DNA of 64,000 bases from Bacillota bacterium (GTDB lineage Bacteria; Bacillota; Clostridia; Acetivibrionales; DTU013). The position numbers and the translations under genes are program-made. Numbering within the stretch: the stretch's first letter is position 1; every line of letters begins with the position of its first letter. The stretch spans positions 1 through 64,000 of the forward strand of contig JAEYRB010000049.1 in the NCBI GenBank assembly GCA_023409735.1, in the 5' to 3' direction. Below are positions 8,455 through 17,525 of this stretch, one piece after another. Under the pieces are notes generated by a model. The model was given only the letters and a program-made list of their open reading frames with translations, searched no databases and was not told where the DNA came from.

Positions 8455-9600
8455 TCACAAGCGTTTATTATGCTTTATATATAACATTAACAATATAGTA
8501 AACCCTACACAACTTATGAAAAATGGCGTTTGTATACTTATTTCTTTGAAAGCAAGACCGCCTATTATTGGACCAATAATAGTACCAATATTAGATCCCA
8601 TTGTAAATTTACCTATAGCAATTCCTCTAATTTCTTCTTCTATGTCTTCAACATAAACGCCATTTAACGTTAAGTCAAGCAAAGTTAAAGCTATGCAATA
8701 GCCTGTCCACACAATTCCATACAAATAAATATCTGTTGTAAATGGTAATATTATTAAAGTGATTATCAACGTGCTTAAAGAAAAAATGAATGCTTTTTTA
8801 CATCCGATTATATCACTAATTTTTCCAAGTCTGGGGGATAAAAACGCAATTATTACTGTAGGAAATAAAAATGCAATACCAATTTCCAATAAACTTGAAT
8901 TGAATCTGCTTTCTAAATATAATACAAAAGTTGCAGAAACTACGCTTGCAAAAACACTAAAAACTAAATTGAATAATATTACTTTATTTTTCTTATGTGG
9001 TAACGAAATATCTGAAAGCTTTTTATTGTTTATTAGTTTTGTTTCCTTTAAAAAAACAACAGAATAAATGGCAGCTATTACAGAAGCAATTGCACATATT
9101 CTAAACAGATTTGACCAGCCATCAATTAATTTTGGAGTATTAAGAACAAAAAAGCACAAAATTACTCCTAATAAGCCTCCCTTATCAGAATAGCTATTTT
9201 TTTTTCCAAAATTGTGCGCATTATTTTTCATATTCATGTCTGCAATCATACTGCATGCAGATATGCTAATAGATGCAGAAGCGATAGCTTGCAAACCTCT
9301 TCCAATATAAATCAATGGTATCGTTTTAGCATTAGAATAAAATATATATGATAATGCATAAAACATTAAGCCAAAAACAAATACAGGTTTTCTCCCTGCT
9401 TTATCTGTTACATAACCTGTTATTAGGCGCATGATTATAAGTCCAAGCGAAAATACAGAAAAAAGCCCCGTTACCTGTAGCGGATTTAAGCCCAAAGCGG
9501 ATGTGTACATTGGTAATAAAACATCCATTACAGTTAAAGGCAATGATATTAACAATAACGGAAATGATAGTTTCTTTAGTGTTTCTTCATTATTCGTCAA
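8455..9600 (-). CDS. major facilitator superfamily transporter
   Basis: A 381-residue polytopic membrane protein of about 12 helices. It carries the MFS loop 2-3 signature (GYVTDKAGRKPVFVFG) and a second copy between helices 8 and 9 (GKISDIIGCKKAF). Likely a drug or metabolite efflux pump of the 12-TM class; substrate not predictable. The start is TTG at 9600, with GGGAGAG about 6-9 bases upstream. It lies on the same strand as the CPBP protease and TetR regulator genes, which may form a regulated group with it. Confidence 0.85.
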   Translation of the reverse strand: MTNNEETLKKLSFPLLLISLPLTVMDVLLPMYTSALGLNPLQVTGLFSVFSLGLIIMRLITGYVTDKAGRKPVFVFGLMFYALSYIFYSNAKTIPLIYIGRGLQAIASASISISACSMIADMNMKNNAHNFGKKNSYSDKGGLLGVILCFFVLNTPKLIDGWSNLFRICAIASVIAAIYSVVFLKETKLINNKKLSDISLPHKKNKVILFNLVFSVFASVVSATFVLYLESRFNSSLLEIGIAFLFPTVIIAFLSPRLGKISDIIGCKKAFIFSLSTLIITLIILPFTTDIYLYGIVWTGYCIALTLLDLTLNGVYVEDIEEEIRGIAIGKFTMGSNIGTIIGPIIGGLAFKEISIQTPFFISCVGFTILLMLYIKHNKRL

Positions 9601-9763
9601 TTTTTATCTCTCCCATAATAAAATGCTTTTTCAAGGTAAAGCACACAATCCCTGGTTGATCTCAAACACCAGCATTGGCCATTTCAGGTCTCATTATTTG
9701 TAACGTTATCTATTGTTCACTTGTCAAGACGGTATTCACCCAAGCCATACATTCTGATTTCGA

Positions 9764-10483
9764 TTAAGAAATTATTTTACTTTTTTTATGAAGATATAGG
9801 GCATATCCTCCTGCCACCACAATAATAAAAAACGCTGGAGCATACTTCCATACGATAGATGTAGTAGCGGCATTTTCAACTGAAAATGTTGATGAAATAT
9901 TTACCAAACTATGTGTGATGATGCATGGAATCAAGCTTCCACTCTTATAGAATACCATAACAAATGCGAAACCTATTGCAATTGCATACCCAATTTGTAA
10001 AAAAGTGTCTAACGTTGCATGACCTGTAAGTAAGTTTACAATATGTCCAGCACCAAAAGTCACTGCAGATATTATAATAGCCTTTTTTATGCTATCCTTC
10101 TCTATCGCTTTATACAAAAGCCCTCTGAATATAATTTCCTCAACATACCCAACCAAACCCATCGTAATAACTGCAAAAATTTGATGTAACAAATCGTAAT
10201 GCATAGATAAGCCAAACCAAAAGTTCACCGAAACTAACAGAACAAATGGTATGAAATATAAGTATTTCTTCATATTCGACAAGCCAACTAATCCATACTT
10301 TGTTCCAAGTTTGTTTTTTGCAATAAAGATTGTTATGGTAATTGCAATTACCAATATTCCTAAAAGTGAATATAGACTTGCATCACCAAAATTATTTCTA
10401 AGAGTTCCCATTACAACGACATAGATGATAATCCACAACACTGCAAACCATATTTCACTTTTCTCATATAACTTTTTCATCAA
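9764..10483 (-). CDS. CPBP family intramembrane metalloprotease
   Basis: A 239-residue membrane protein with about seven to eight hydrophobic segments and the CAAX-protease/bacteriocin-processing (CPBP, Abi) motifs: EEIIFRG in motif 1, FGAGHIVNL in motif 2 and a later His in CIITHSLVN. The glutamates and histidines coordinate the catalytic metal in the membrane. Members process prenylated proteins or peptides, or give bacteriocin self-immunity. GAGGAG is 8 bases before the ATG. It sits between the MFS and TetR genes, all on one strand. The 216 bp between it and the TetR gene hold no gene. Confidence 0.85.
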   Translation of the reverse strand: MMKKLYEKSEIWFAVLWIIIYVVVMGTLRNNFGDASLYSLLGILVIAITITIFIAKNKLGTKYGLVGLSNMKKYLYFIPFVLLVSVNFWFGLSMHYDLLHQIFAVITMGLVGYVEEIIFRGLLYKAIEKDSIKKAIIISAVTFGAGHIVNLLTGHATLDTFLQIGYAIAIGFAFVMVFYKSGSLIPCIITHSLVNISSTFSVENAATTSIVWKYAPAFFIIVVAGGYALYLHKKSKIIS

Positions 10484-10699
10484 AAATACTCCTCACTCAA
10501 ATAATATCAAACCCTTTATTTAAAGCTTCACTGCTGAAAAAACCTCAGCGTTAAGCCAAGAGTTGGCACCACAATATTTGAATACTCTGCGTCTTTAATT
10601 CCTAACAATAAAAACAGAATTATTACATCAGCTACAAACAATGCTGCTCGTATTCGAATATTTCAATCATTTTCTTCTTAAAATACTGTCAAGTCAAAG

Positions 10700-11245
10700 C
10701 TACAGAAAATTGTTGAATACATTCTCCAGAATTTTCTCACATTTTGTTCTTTCATATTCCATCGCATTATTCGCAAGTAGACTTGCACATCCATGCGCTA
10801 CTATAAACAGATTCAAAAACAACTCTTTTGCAGCTTCATCACATCTAGTTCCCATAGAAACCATATGCAGTATTTCAGATAATTCTGCACTATCTATCAA
10901 TTCGTCAAGACTAAAACCATTAAATTGGTTTGTTTGAAAAAGAAACTGAAAAAGTTTCTTTTCTTCATAGCCAAATCTAATATAATTAAGTCCGAGTTCC
11001 ATTAATGGAGACACATTTTCAGTTCCCTTCGGCATGATATACTCTGAATGATACATATCTGCTTTTTCATAAACAGACTTTTTTATCTCTTCTATTGAAG
11101 AGAAATGATAAAGTATTGGTTGAGTGGAACATTTTAATCTTTCTGATATTGTCCTGGCACTCATTTTTTCTATACCATCATTATTTACAATATTGAAAGC
11201 AGCATCTATTATCATTTTTTTATTGATTTTAGCCTTTGGCGGCAT
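10700..11245 (-). CDS. TetR/AcrR family transcriptional regulator
   Basis: A 181-residue regulator. The N-terminal helix-turn-helix spans about residues 9-55 (IIDAAFNIVNNDGIEKMSAR, then ISERLKCSTQPILYHFSS). The remainder is an all-helical ligand-binding domain. AAAGGAG precedes the ATG. A perfect 14-nt palindrome, ATGTTATATAACAT, lies 22 bp upstream and is a good candidate operator for autoregulation. The downstream CPBP and MFS genes are the likely targets, with the effector perhaps an exported compound. Confidence 0.85.
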   Translation of the reverse strand: MPPKAKINKKMIIDAAFNIVNNDGIEKMSARTISERLKCSTQPILYHFSSIEEIKKSVYEKADMYHSEYIMPKGTENVSPLMELGLNYIRFGYEEKKLFQFLFQTNQFNGFSLDELIDSAELSEILHMVSMGTRCDEAAKELFLNLFIVAHGCASLLANNAMEYERTKCEKILENVFNNFL

Positions 11246-11266
11246 AAGTTACTCCTTTTATAAACC

Positions 11267-11280
11267 ATGTTATATAACAT
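11267..11280. promoter_or_regulatory. palindromic operator candidate for the TetR regulator
   Basis: ATGTTATATAACAT is a perfect 14-nt dyad just upstream of the TetR start. TetR proteins usually bind such palindromes next to their own gene. Inference only. Confidence 0.45.
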
Positions 11281-11289
11281 ACACTATAT

Positions 11290-11365
11290 ATACATTTATG
11301 TCAACCAAATAGAGGCGGTGATTAACCGCCGTCCTCTCACAGCACCGTGCATACCGTTTGGCCGC
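11290..11365 (-). repeat. remnant resembling the 3' terminus of a group II intron
   Basis: On the minus strand this reads CACGGTGCTGTGAGAGGACG, then a hairpin GGCGGT/ACCGCC around a TAATC loop, then CTCTATTT. This is the arrangement I associate with the end of bacterial group II introns (domain V tail plus domain VI). No reverse transcriptase or complete domain V is present. The hairpin at 199-223 has the same loop. Treat as a relic of uncertain type. Confidence 0.3.
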
Positions 11366-11496
11366 CATTTTTATATCGCTATTCGTAAATTTATAAGAAG
11401 GACATTCCCCGTCAGCCAGGTATTCCAGCCTTACTTCAATGTCAGAGACATGTAGATTCTGTTGCAGATCCATATATTTTACTTAATGCTTCATAA

Positions 11497-12201
11497 TCAC
11501 AAGAAGTCCAAAAGCTGCGTAACGTTTTCAATTCTATAATCTTCAGTATACGGAATAGATTCGTGCAATTTAGTATCAGCATGTGTAATCCATACACAGT
11601 CCATTCCCGCTTGCTTTGAACATAAAACATCCAATTGATGATCACCCACATAAAGGCAGCTTTCCGGCGGTAAATTAAGTTCGTTCATTGCAAGCTCCAT
11701 TATCCGTACATTTGGCTTCTCTACGCCGACCACTTCAGATACTATTACAGACTCAAAATAGTTATAAAGATTGCATTCCTTCAGATAATCAACAAGCCAT
11801 GTATAGTGATTAGATACAATCGCTAATCGGTACTTTCCAAGTAAAGAATCCAGCATATCAAATACGCCTTCAATAACAGTTATTTTTTGCTTTGGCATTG
11901 GTGTGCGTGCCATTAATTCTAAGTAAGCTTCTTTCATTTCATAAGGAAATTGAACACAGGATAAAGCTGCTTCGTCCAACAATCCACTTAACTCATCCTC
12001 AGTTGCTTTAGGCGCACCGTTTTGTTCTCTTCTGGTTTGCTCTCCAGTTGCCCAATAAACTGCTTTGCTTATTTCCCAAGATATTTCATCGGTAACATCT
12101 ATACCTAATGAACGGATTTTATCTCCGAATATCTTTGCCCAATTAGGAGTATATTCTACAAGTGTGTCGCTAACATCAAAAATGATAGCTTTATACTTCA
12201 T
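11497..12201 (-). CDS. HAD-superfamily hydrolase with variant first motif
   Basis: A 234-residue haloacid dehalogenase-fold protein. Motif I reads FDVSDTL, motif II VSNHY, the motif III Lys is in GVEKPN, and motif IV is YVGDHQLD. The first Asp of motif I (the nucleophile) is kept, but the usual second Asp (DxD) is Ser, so typical phosphatase acid/base chemistry may be changed. The cap domain lies between residues 15 and 90. Soluble; substrate unknown. A perfect AGGAGG is 7 bases upstream of the ATG. Confidence 0.8.
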   Translation of the reverse strand: MKYKAIIFDVSDTLVEYTPNWAKIFGDKIRSLGIDVTDEISWEISKAVYWATGEQTRREQNGAPKATEDELSGLLDEAALSCVQFPYEMKEAYLELMARTPMPKQKITVIEGVFDMLDSLLGKYRLAIVSNHYTWLVDYLKECNLYNYFESVIVSEVVGVEKPNVRIMELAMNELNLPPESCLYVGDHQLDVLCSKQAGMDCVWITHADTKLHESIPYTEDYRIENVTQLLDFL

Positions 12202-12346
12202 TCTAACCTCCTATATATCTTTTTTGTACACAACAGCTTTCATATATCGCGACATCGCGGATATTGTCATCTTTCCGATAATGGATTAGCAGTTACGATG
12301 CCTATGAGCTGACCAGCGCTAGCCCTTCTCTCTGGCGTTGCTTTAA

Positions 12347-14242
12347 TTATCTCACAATTTCAGCTAATACTTCTTCAAGCCGTTTCTTTTCGCTGCTTTC
12401 ATTTGTTTTAAATCGGACAATGGGGATTCCGTATTTTTGTAATATTTCATCCTTCATATTGTCTCGTTGGCTCTGTCTGGTATTCGGTCCATGAAAATAG
12501 TATCCGTCAACTTCAATAACTAATATCGGTTGCTTGCTGAGTTTATTATATATCAAGAAGTCAACATGGGTACAATAATGCATGACATATGCTGTCTCCT
12601 TGTCATTCAAATTATGAAGATCCCGAATTATCATGTTCAAAGGAACATGTGAGACTACATCACACTTTGTGAAAGCATCTGCCAATAGAATCTTCTTTAT
12701 TAACATGTTCATAAGGTTCTCGCTGTCATATTCGGATATTCTCTTCTGTTTCTTCAACAATACCTGCCTTTTTTCCGAATAACTTTTATATAGATAATCA
12801 AAGACTGAATATATCTCACTTTGGATGACTTCTAAGTTATTATACTGAATATTGTTAATCAAATCTTTAATGTTGTTATCTTTTTGCGTTTCATTGCCGT
12901 CAGTTACCAGAATCAGCTGATTTACAGCTCGGGAGACTGCTACATTCAATCTGTTCGGATTGCCGGTAAATTCAGAGATTTCGTTATCGACCGTACAAAG
13001 AATAATCGTATCTTTTTCCTGTCCCTGAAACTTATCAACAGTAGCAGCTTTTACTGAAGTTCCGTCAAAAACCTTCTGCAGTGCTTCAGTATGATTGCAA
13101 TAAGGCGAAACTATTCCAATTGTACCATCATTCACGTTCAGTCTTTGTCCGGGAATCACCTCGTCCCTTATTACATCAATTTGCCTCTGATTGATACGAC
13201 CTCTGGCATGATTCCCTTCTACGGTCTTGTAGGCCACAAGAGGAGGCCTTTCCGACTGTGGTGTTGTTAGAATGATAAGCTGATCGTCATAGAATTTTCT
13301 ATTACAAAACTCAATTATCTTTGGATGACATCGATAATGTTCTTTCATTATTACATGCGGAATCTCCTGAAACAGTTCATTTACGGAAGACAGCAGGCTG
13401 TGGTTTGAATACCGGTATGCCTCAGGCAGAGAATAGCATCCAAAGATTGCATCCGTTTTCTTCTTAGTTTCTTCATTTACAACATTCGGCAATTGCTTCA
13501 AGTCACCAACAATAACCGCTCTTTTGGCACACGGCAAAGCGAGCGCTCCCGTTGCCAAATCGACCTGCGAGGCTTCGTCAACAATAACATAATCGTAAAC
13601 AAATCTGGCAGACAAACTGTTTTTTAATGAGTATGTCGTACTTAAAATAACTGGGAAGTCTGATATAAACTGATCGGACCTCTTCCACAGATCATTCATG
13701 TCATAAACTTGGCGTTTATCTATTTTACTAAATTTCTTTGCCACATCCGCTTTAAAAAGACTCATAGATAAATTTGAATATTCTTTCATTTTTTCATCGA
13801 AAGAATATGTTGAAAGCATTTGCTGCAAATCGGCAACCTGTTTGTACATTGCTGCGAGAACTGCCTCATAATACTGCCTTTGGCAAATCGCTATGATTCT
13901 TTCAATGCTGTTCCGATAAAAGGAAGCATTATATATGCCAAACTAAAAAAAATTTAGGAGTTTTCTCCATCCTGAGACTTGCTTATGTTCCTTACCGCAT
14001 TCTTCACTTTGAGCCCACAATTTCAACAATCTTGCCGCACTCATTTTTCGGGTTGAATGTAAATCAATATCTTTGTCACTTGTTTCGTCGTAATACTGCA
14101 GGAAATGCTGCTGCTCCAAACGGACCGCTTCCATGTCAAGTGATAGTTTTGAGAGCCTGTCCTTGTGCTGCAGCATCTCATCCAGCTTTAGCCCCATTTC
14201 CGTCAGCATTGCTCGTGTCTGTTCATATGCAGCTTTTTCCAT
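12347..14242 (-). pseudogene. Superfamily 1 helicase with C-terminal nuclease-like domain, interrupted and 5'-truncated
   Basis: One reading frame of 632 codons is split by a single in-frame TAG at 13943-13945. The upstream part (99 codons) is the helical insertion normally found between Walker A and Walker B in this AAA_11/AAA_12 (Dna2/Upf1-like) family. The downstream part has Walker B VDEASQVD, GDLKQLP, YRCHP, TVDKFQGQEKD and NVAVSRA. It ends with a DUF559/DUF2726-like nuclease-fold domain (ILVIEVDGYYFHG). The N-terminal region with Walker A is missing, so the protein could not hydrolyse ATP even with readthrough. A degraded relative of helicase-nuclease genes often found in accessory DNA. 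Confidence 0.72.
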
Positions 14243-14424
14243 TAGCCAAGACTGAAATGACCACCAGAAACCCGTTCCGCTTCTTTAAATGGTGCAGTTT
14301 CCGGTCGTGTAACAAGTATTAATGTAGTCAGGCCGCCATCCGCCAGTGTCTCTACAGTTGTATTGCTCACAGCAAGCTGCTGTATTAAAAAACGCCCTTC
14401 AGCTTTACATAAGTTAAAGAGCAT
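14242..14424 (-). CDS. short ORF overlapping the helicase remnant, doubtful
   Basis: A 60-codon frame ending in a TAATG overlap with the ATG of the helicase remnant. It lacks a convincing ribosome site, and no family was recognised (it contains TVETLADGGLTTLILVTRPE). It may be part of a frameshifted 5' portion of the same decayed locus rather than a gene. The 217 bp upstream to 14,641 show nothing. Confidence 0.2.
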   Translation of the reverse strand: MLFNLCKAEGRFLIQQLAVSNTTVETLADGGLTTLILVTRPETAPFKEAERVSGGHFSLG

Positions 14425-14641
14425 ATTTATCCGTTACTTTATCATTCATCTTATAGGAAAATTACAGCAACAGAGAGTCGCAAACACATAATAATCACAG
14501 GGTACAAAACCGCACCCTAGGCAAATAATGGAGATGTTGTAAGGTGAGTAAAGCAATTTAGCACACGAACAAGTAGCCATTAAATATGAAGTATCAGTTT
14601 ATTCAAGATAATACATCATCTATGACGTGCGATAACTTATA

Positions 14642-15466
14642 TTAATTTTGTTTATCAACGAAACGACCATGATTGGGTACTGCTATTTCGTTAAAGTCAC
14701 GTAACAACATATCTAAATGCTCTGTCAATTTGTTACCTTTCATCGGCAAACCATGGCTTGGAATGGCTAGCTCAGGTTTTAATTCCTTGATACGTTCAAC
14801 AGATTTCTTCGATGCATCCCAATCTGTAGTGAGATACGCAGGAGGTCCTTTTATTTGTTCATGTTGGGTTAAAACAGATGTAAATGATTCTTGCTTTGTA
14901 GTCGTAAATGCGTCTCCAACAATAACCGTTTTGTCTCTTTCCCTGAAGAAGGAAACGTGACCTTCCGTATGCCCTGGTGTGTGAATCCATTTCCATTCCG
15001 GCATACCTGGGACGCTTCCATCCAAAGGCAGTACAATCGCACGGTGTCCAAGATTTATACTCCTATGTGGGAATGCTGGAGACATTTTGGCTACCAGACC
15101 CTCGTCAACAGTTGAATCACCTTGAGGATAATCTTTTTTTCCGGTAATATAAGGAAGTTCATATTCGTGAGCATAAACAGGGACATCCCATAGCTCAGCA
15201 AGTCTTATAACGGAGCCAACATGATCGAAATGTCCATGAGTTAAAATTATTGCTTGCGGACGGCTGTTTTTCCCTAAGTATTCATTAACAGACATTAATA
15301 TATACTCATAGGAGTTTTCCAATCCCGCATCTACAAGAACCCATTGATTTGAATTACCGACAACGCAAGCATTTACGATGGTAAATTGCAAAAGTAAAAT
15401 ATCAGGGATTACTTGTTGTGATGATGTCGTTATTTTAGATAATCCTTTTAATAGGTTATTTATCAT
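14642..15466 (-). CDS. MBL-fold metallo-hydrolase
   Basis: A 274-residue metallo-beta-lactamase-fold hydrolase. The metal-binding motif HGHFDH is near residue 77. A second His is in HTPGHTEGHVSFF, Asp in VIVGDAF, and the last His is in IPSHGLPM. Members include lactonases, glyoxalase II-like thioesterases and general hydrolases; the substrate cannot be told. GGAG is 6 bases before the ATG. It stands alone, facing away from the manganese-catalase-like gene. Confidence 0.85.
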   Translation of the reverse strand: MINNLLKGLSKITTSSQQVIPDILLLQFTIVNACVVGNSNQWVLVDAGLENSYEYILMSVNEYLGKNSRPQAIILTHGHFDHVGSVIRLAELWDVPVYAHEYELPYITGKKDYPQGDSTVDEGLVAKMSPAFPHRSINLGHRAIVLPLDGSVPGMPEWKWIHTPGHTEGHVSFFRERDKTVIVGDAFTTTKQESFTSVLTQHEQIKGPPAYLTTDWDASKKSVERIKELKPELAIPSHGLPMKGNKLTEHLDMLLRDFNEIAVPNHGRFVDKQN

Positions 15467-15747
15467 AATAATCTCCAGTCTATCTATTATTAATAGTTAT
15501 GGCGTCTTTTATTCCTTCATAAACTATTGTTTTCATAGCATTCCTCCAAGTATATCTATATAATGTATGGTTTGTTGAATTAATTCTATTTATTCAGCAG
15601 ATATATCTTGTTCTCGGATTAAAATAATTCATATCATGTGCAAATCAATAACGTGTGAAATATTTTAAAAGCTATAATTAAGTATGTATTATTTTCTCTT
15701 TTTGCAGATAATAATTCAGAATTATACGTTTCCAGGGAGGTGATATT

Positions 15748-15792
15748 ATGGCAACAGGAAAAGGAAAAGGTATCGCACCCCATGGCCATTAA
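15748..15792 (+). CDS. 14-residue peptide ORF upstream of the Mn-catalase-like gene
   Basis: An ATG with an ideal ribosome site (GGGAGGTGATATT) opens a 14-codon frame, MATGKGKGIAPHGH, ending TAA. It is glycine/lysine-rich with a C-terminal HGH, and lies 76 bp before the catalase-like gene, which has its own AAGGAG. It could be a real micro-protein (perhaps spore-associated or metal-binding), a translated leader, or a chance frame behind a strong Shine-Dalgarno. It is too short for a family call. Confidence 0.45.
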   Translation: MATGKGKGIAPHGH

Positions 15793-15868
15793 CGATTAAT
15801 AAATGAATTTTTTATATAAAATATGCTAAAGCTAATAAAAATACAGAATTCACTAAGGAGTTGTAAAT

Positions 15869-16552
15869 ATGTTTAAACATGACAAGAACCTTCTACATGA
15901 AGTTAGAGTAGATGCACCAAACGCAAATTATGCAACTATGATGCAAGAACAACTTGGTGGGCCTCAGGGCGAATTGAAAGCAGCACTACAGTATCTTTCT
16001 CAGAGTTTTCGTATAAAAGACCCCGAAATTAAGGATTTATTCCTTGACATTGCTTCTGAGGAATTAAGCCATATGGAAATGGTTGCTACTACCATAAATA
16101 TGCTTAACGGTCATGTACTTGATGCAAAGAATGCAACAATTGGTAATATAGAAGCACACGTATTAACAGGACTTACCCCTGTGTTAAGCAATGCATCAGG
16201 CTATTTATGGACTGCTGCCTATATAAATGAGACTGGTGACCTTGCAGCCGACATATTGTCCAATATCGCAGCAGAGCAGAGAGCAAAAGTTGTTTACGAA
16301 TATCTCCATAAGCAAATAAACGATAAAGGCGTAAGGGATACAATCGACTTTTTACTAAACCGCGAAGAAGCCCATAATACTATGTTTAGAGAAGCGTTTA
16401 ATAGAATTCAGGATACCGGTTCATTAAAAGATTGGGGAATCACAAAAGACTCTAAGCTGTATTTCAATCTTTCTACACCGGGTGACCAGTTCTTTAATGC
16501 TGATAACCCACAGCCAGCAAGCTTTAATAATCCAAATCAAATTAATCACTAA
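15869..16552 (+). CDS. manganese catalase family protein (CotJC-like)
   Basis: A 227-residue ferritin-like four-helix protein. It carries the dinuclear-metal ligands of the manganese catalase family: Glu in QLGGPQGELKAALQYLSQSF, ExxH in SEELSHMEMV, Glu in NIAAEQRAKVVYEYL, and ExxH in REEAHNTMF. The family disproportionates hydrogen peroxide; clostridial and Bacillus relatives (CotJC) are spore-coat proteins. The tail is rich in Asn and Pro. AAGGAG is 7-8 bases before the ATG. The 14-codon ORF at 15748 precedes it and a terminator follows at 16581. Confidence 0.88.
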   Translation: MFKHDKNLLHEVRVDAPNANYATMMQEQLGGPQGELKAALQYLSQSFRIKDPEIKDLFLDIASEELSHMEMVATTINMLNGHVLDAKNATIGNIEAHVLTGLTPVLSNASGYLWTAAYINETGDLAADILSNIAAEQRAKVVYEYLHKQINDKGVRDTIDFLLNREEAHNTMFREAFNRIQDTGSLKDWGITKDSKLYFNLSTPGDQFFNADNPQPASFNNPNQINH

Positions 16553-16580
16553 ATGTAAGACTTTACAGATAAATGAGGAA

Positions 16581-16606
16581 GGCTCGTGACTCAAACGAGT
16601 CTTTTT
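16581..16606 (+). terminator. terminator after the Mn-catalase-like gene
   Basis: GGCTCGT pairs with ACGAGTC (one G-T pair) around a 7-nt loop, followed by TTTTTC, 29 bp past the stop. Confidence 0.6.
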
Positions 16607-16727
16607 CTATGTTTTCTTTTGTTCCCTGCCTTCGTCAGTTCTACGAGTCTATAGAAAGGTTTGCCTTCAAGTTTAATTACTTCATTGCCTTTTTAGCTGT
16701 TATCTGTTAACCTTCGATAATGTCGCT

Positions 16728-16949
16728 TTAGGTCTGCCTAAATGCTTCACTATCGATTATAAACGTGTAAATCGGACTTAATGATTCGTTCAGATTATGT
16801 TCAGAGGTATAAAAATTACTCCCATTCAATTCAGATTCAATTTTTTGTCTAATAGCTTGCCACTCCCGGATAAAATAAAAACCCTTGGAACACAGTGTCC
16901 TGCGGGAAGCTTTCAAAAGGTTGGACACCGTTTTGCTACGCAAAGCCAT
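16728..16949 (-). pseudogene. possible coding remnant downstream of the tRNA genes
   Basis: A 73-codon frame. Its first third runs through the repeated terminator sequence and is not real, but the rest (FYFIREWQAIRQKIESELN and SLSPIYTFIIDSEAF) looks protein-like. No family recognised. Probably a relic of a displaced gene; the surrounding 16,607-17,015 otherwise contains only hairpins. Confidence 0.2.
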
Positions 16950-16955
16950 TAAAAA

Positions 16956-16976
16956 AAGCCTCCCTGCGGGAAGCTT
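16956..16976 (-). terminator. terminator of the tRNA-Gln/tRNA-Lys unit
   Basis: AAGCTTCCC-GCA-GGGAGGCTT on the minus strand (one U-G pair) followed by TTTTTT. It lies 40 bp downstream of tRNA-Lys. The same sequence recurs twice behind the second tRNA-Lys at about 62,731 and 62,796. A GCCGCC-TTC-GGCGG hairpin (about 16,988-17,015) lies between the terminator and the tRNA. Confidence 0.6.
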
Positions 16977-17015
16977 CTAAAGTGGTAGATTATGCCGCCT
17001 TCGGCGGATAATCTT

Positions 17016-17091
17016 TGGTGAGCCATCGCGGATTCGAACCGCGGACACCTTGATTAAAAGTCAAGTGCTCTGCCAACTGAGCTAATGGCCC
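17016..17091 (-). tRNA. tRNA-Lys (TTT)
   Basis: A 76-nt cloverleaf with encoded CCA. The minus strand begins GGGCCATTAGCTCAGTTGG and the anticodon loop is CTTTTAA. It is identical in sequence to the copy at 62,859. It lies 5 bp downstream of tRNA-Gln, probably in one transcript. Confidence 0.95.
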
Positions 17092-17096
17092 GTAAA

Positions 17097-17172
17097 TGGC
17101 TGGGATGGCTGGGTTCGAACCAGCGAGATGCAGGAGTCAAAGTCCTGTGCCTTACCGCTTGGCTACATCCCA
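17097..17172 (-). tRNA. tRNA-Gln (TTG)
   Basis: A 76-nt cloverleaf with encoded CCA. It begins TGGGATGTAGCCAAGCGG, has anticodon loop CTTTGAC and the usual U1-A72 acceptor pair of Gln tRNAs. First gene of the Gln-Lys pair. Confidence 0.95.
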
Positions 17173-17247
17173 ACATTTTTTGACGCAAGGTAAATTATAA
17201 AGGGCAAAGCTCAATTTGTCAAGCAAAAGCAAAAATAAAGGTTTATA

Positions 17248-17286
17248 AAAAATTAAGGACCTTTGATATCAAAGTCCTTAATTTTT
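17248..17286 (-). terminator. terminator between tRNA-His and tRNA-Gln
   Basis: A 13-bp perfect outer stem (AAAAATTAAGGAC with GTCCTTAATTTTT), extended by an inner TTTGA/TCAAA stem, with T-runs on both strands. It directly follows tRNA-His on the minus strand. Confidence 0.75.
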
Positions 17287-17287
17287 A

Positions 17288-17365
17288 TGGGGTGAGCTAT
17301 GGGGGTCGAACCCACGACCTCCAGGGCCACAACCTGGCACTCTAACCAACTGAGCTAAGCCCACC
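17288..17365 (-). tRNA. tRNA-His (GTG)
   Basis: The cloverleaf starts GTGGGCTTAGCTCAGTTGG, with anticodon loop TTGTGGC and encoded CCA. It includes the extra G(-1) opposite C73 that marks His tRNAs (position 17365). It has its own terminator. The 160 bp before it hold no gene. Confidence 0.95.
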
Positions 17366-17525
17366 ATACATGCGGTATTCAAGAGACATATGCTATTTTA
17401 AGGCACAGCATGCTTTTTGTCAAGTAAATAATACAATTCCGTCACATTTTTTATTTCATCTATTTGTCGCAGCCAAAGCTTTCAGTAGGACAGCACCGAT
17501 AATCGATGCCGTCTCATGCACATAT

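Noticed and set aside
13943..13945. TAG recoded as pyrrolysine
   Set aside because: The helicase gene already lacks its N-terminal Walker A region, so a pseudogene is simpler; no Pyl genes are seen in the window.
16900..16976. Possible c-di-GMP (GEMM) riboswitch because of GCAAAGCC-like sequence
   Set aside because: The rest of the GEMM consensus is absent, and the sequence is explained by tRNA-Lys-associated terminators that recur at 62,731 and 62,796.
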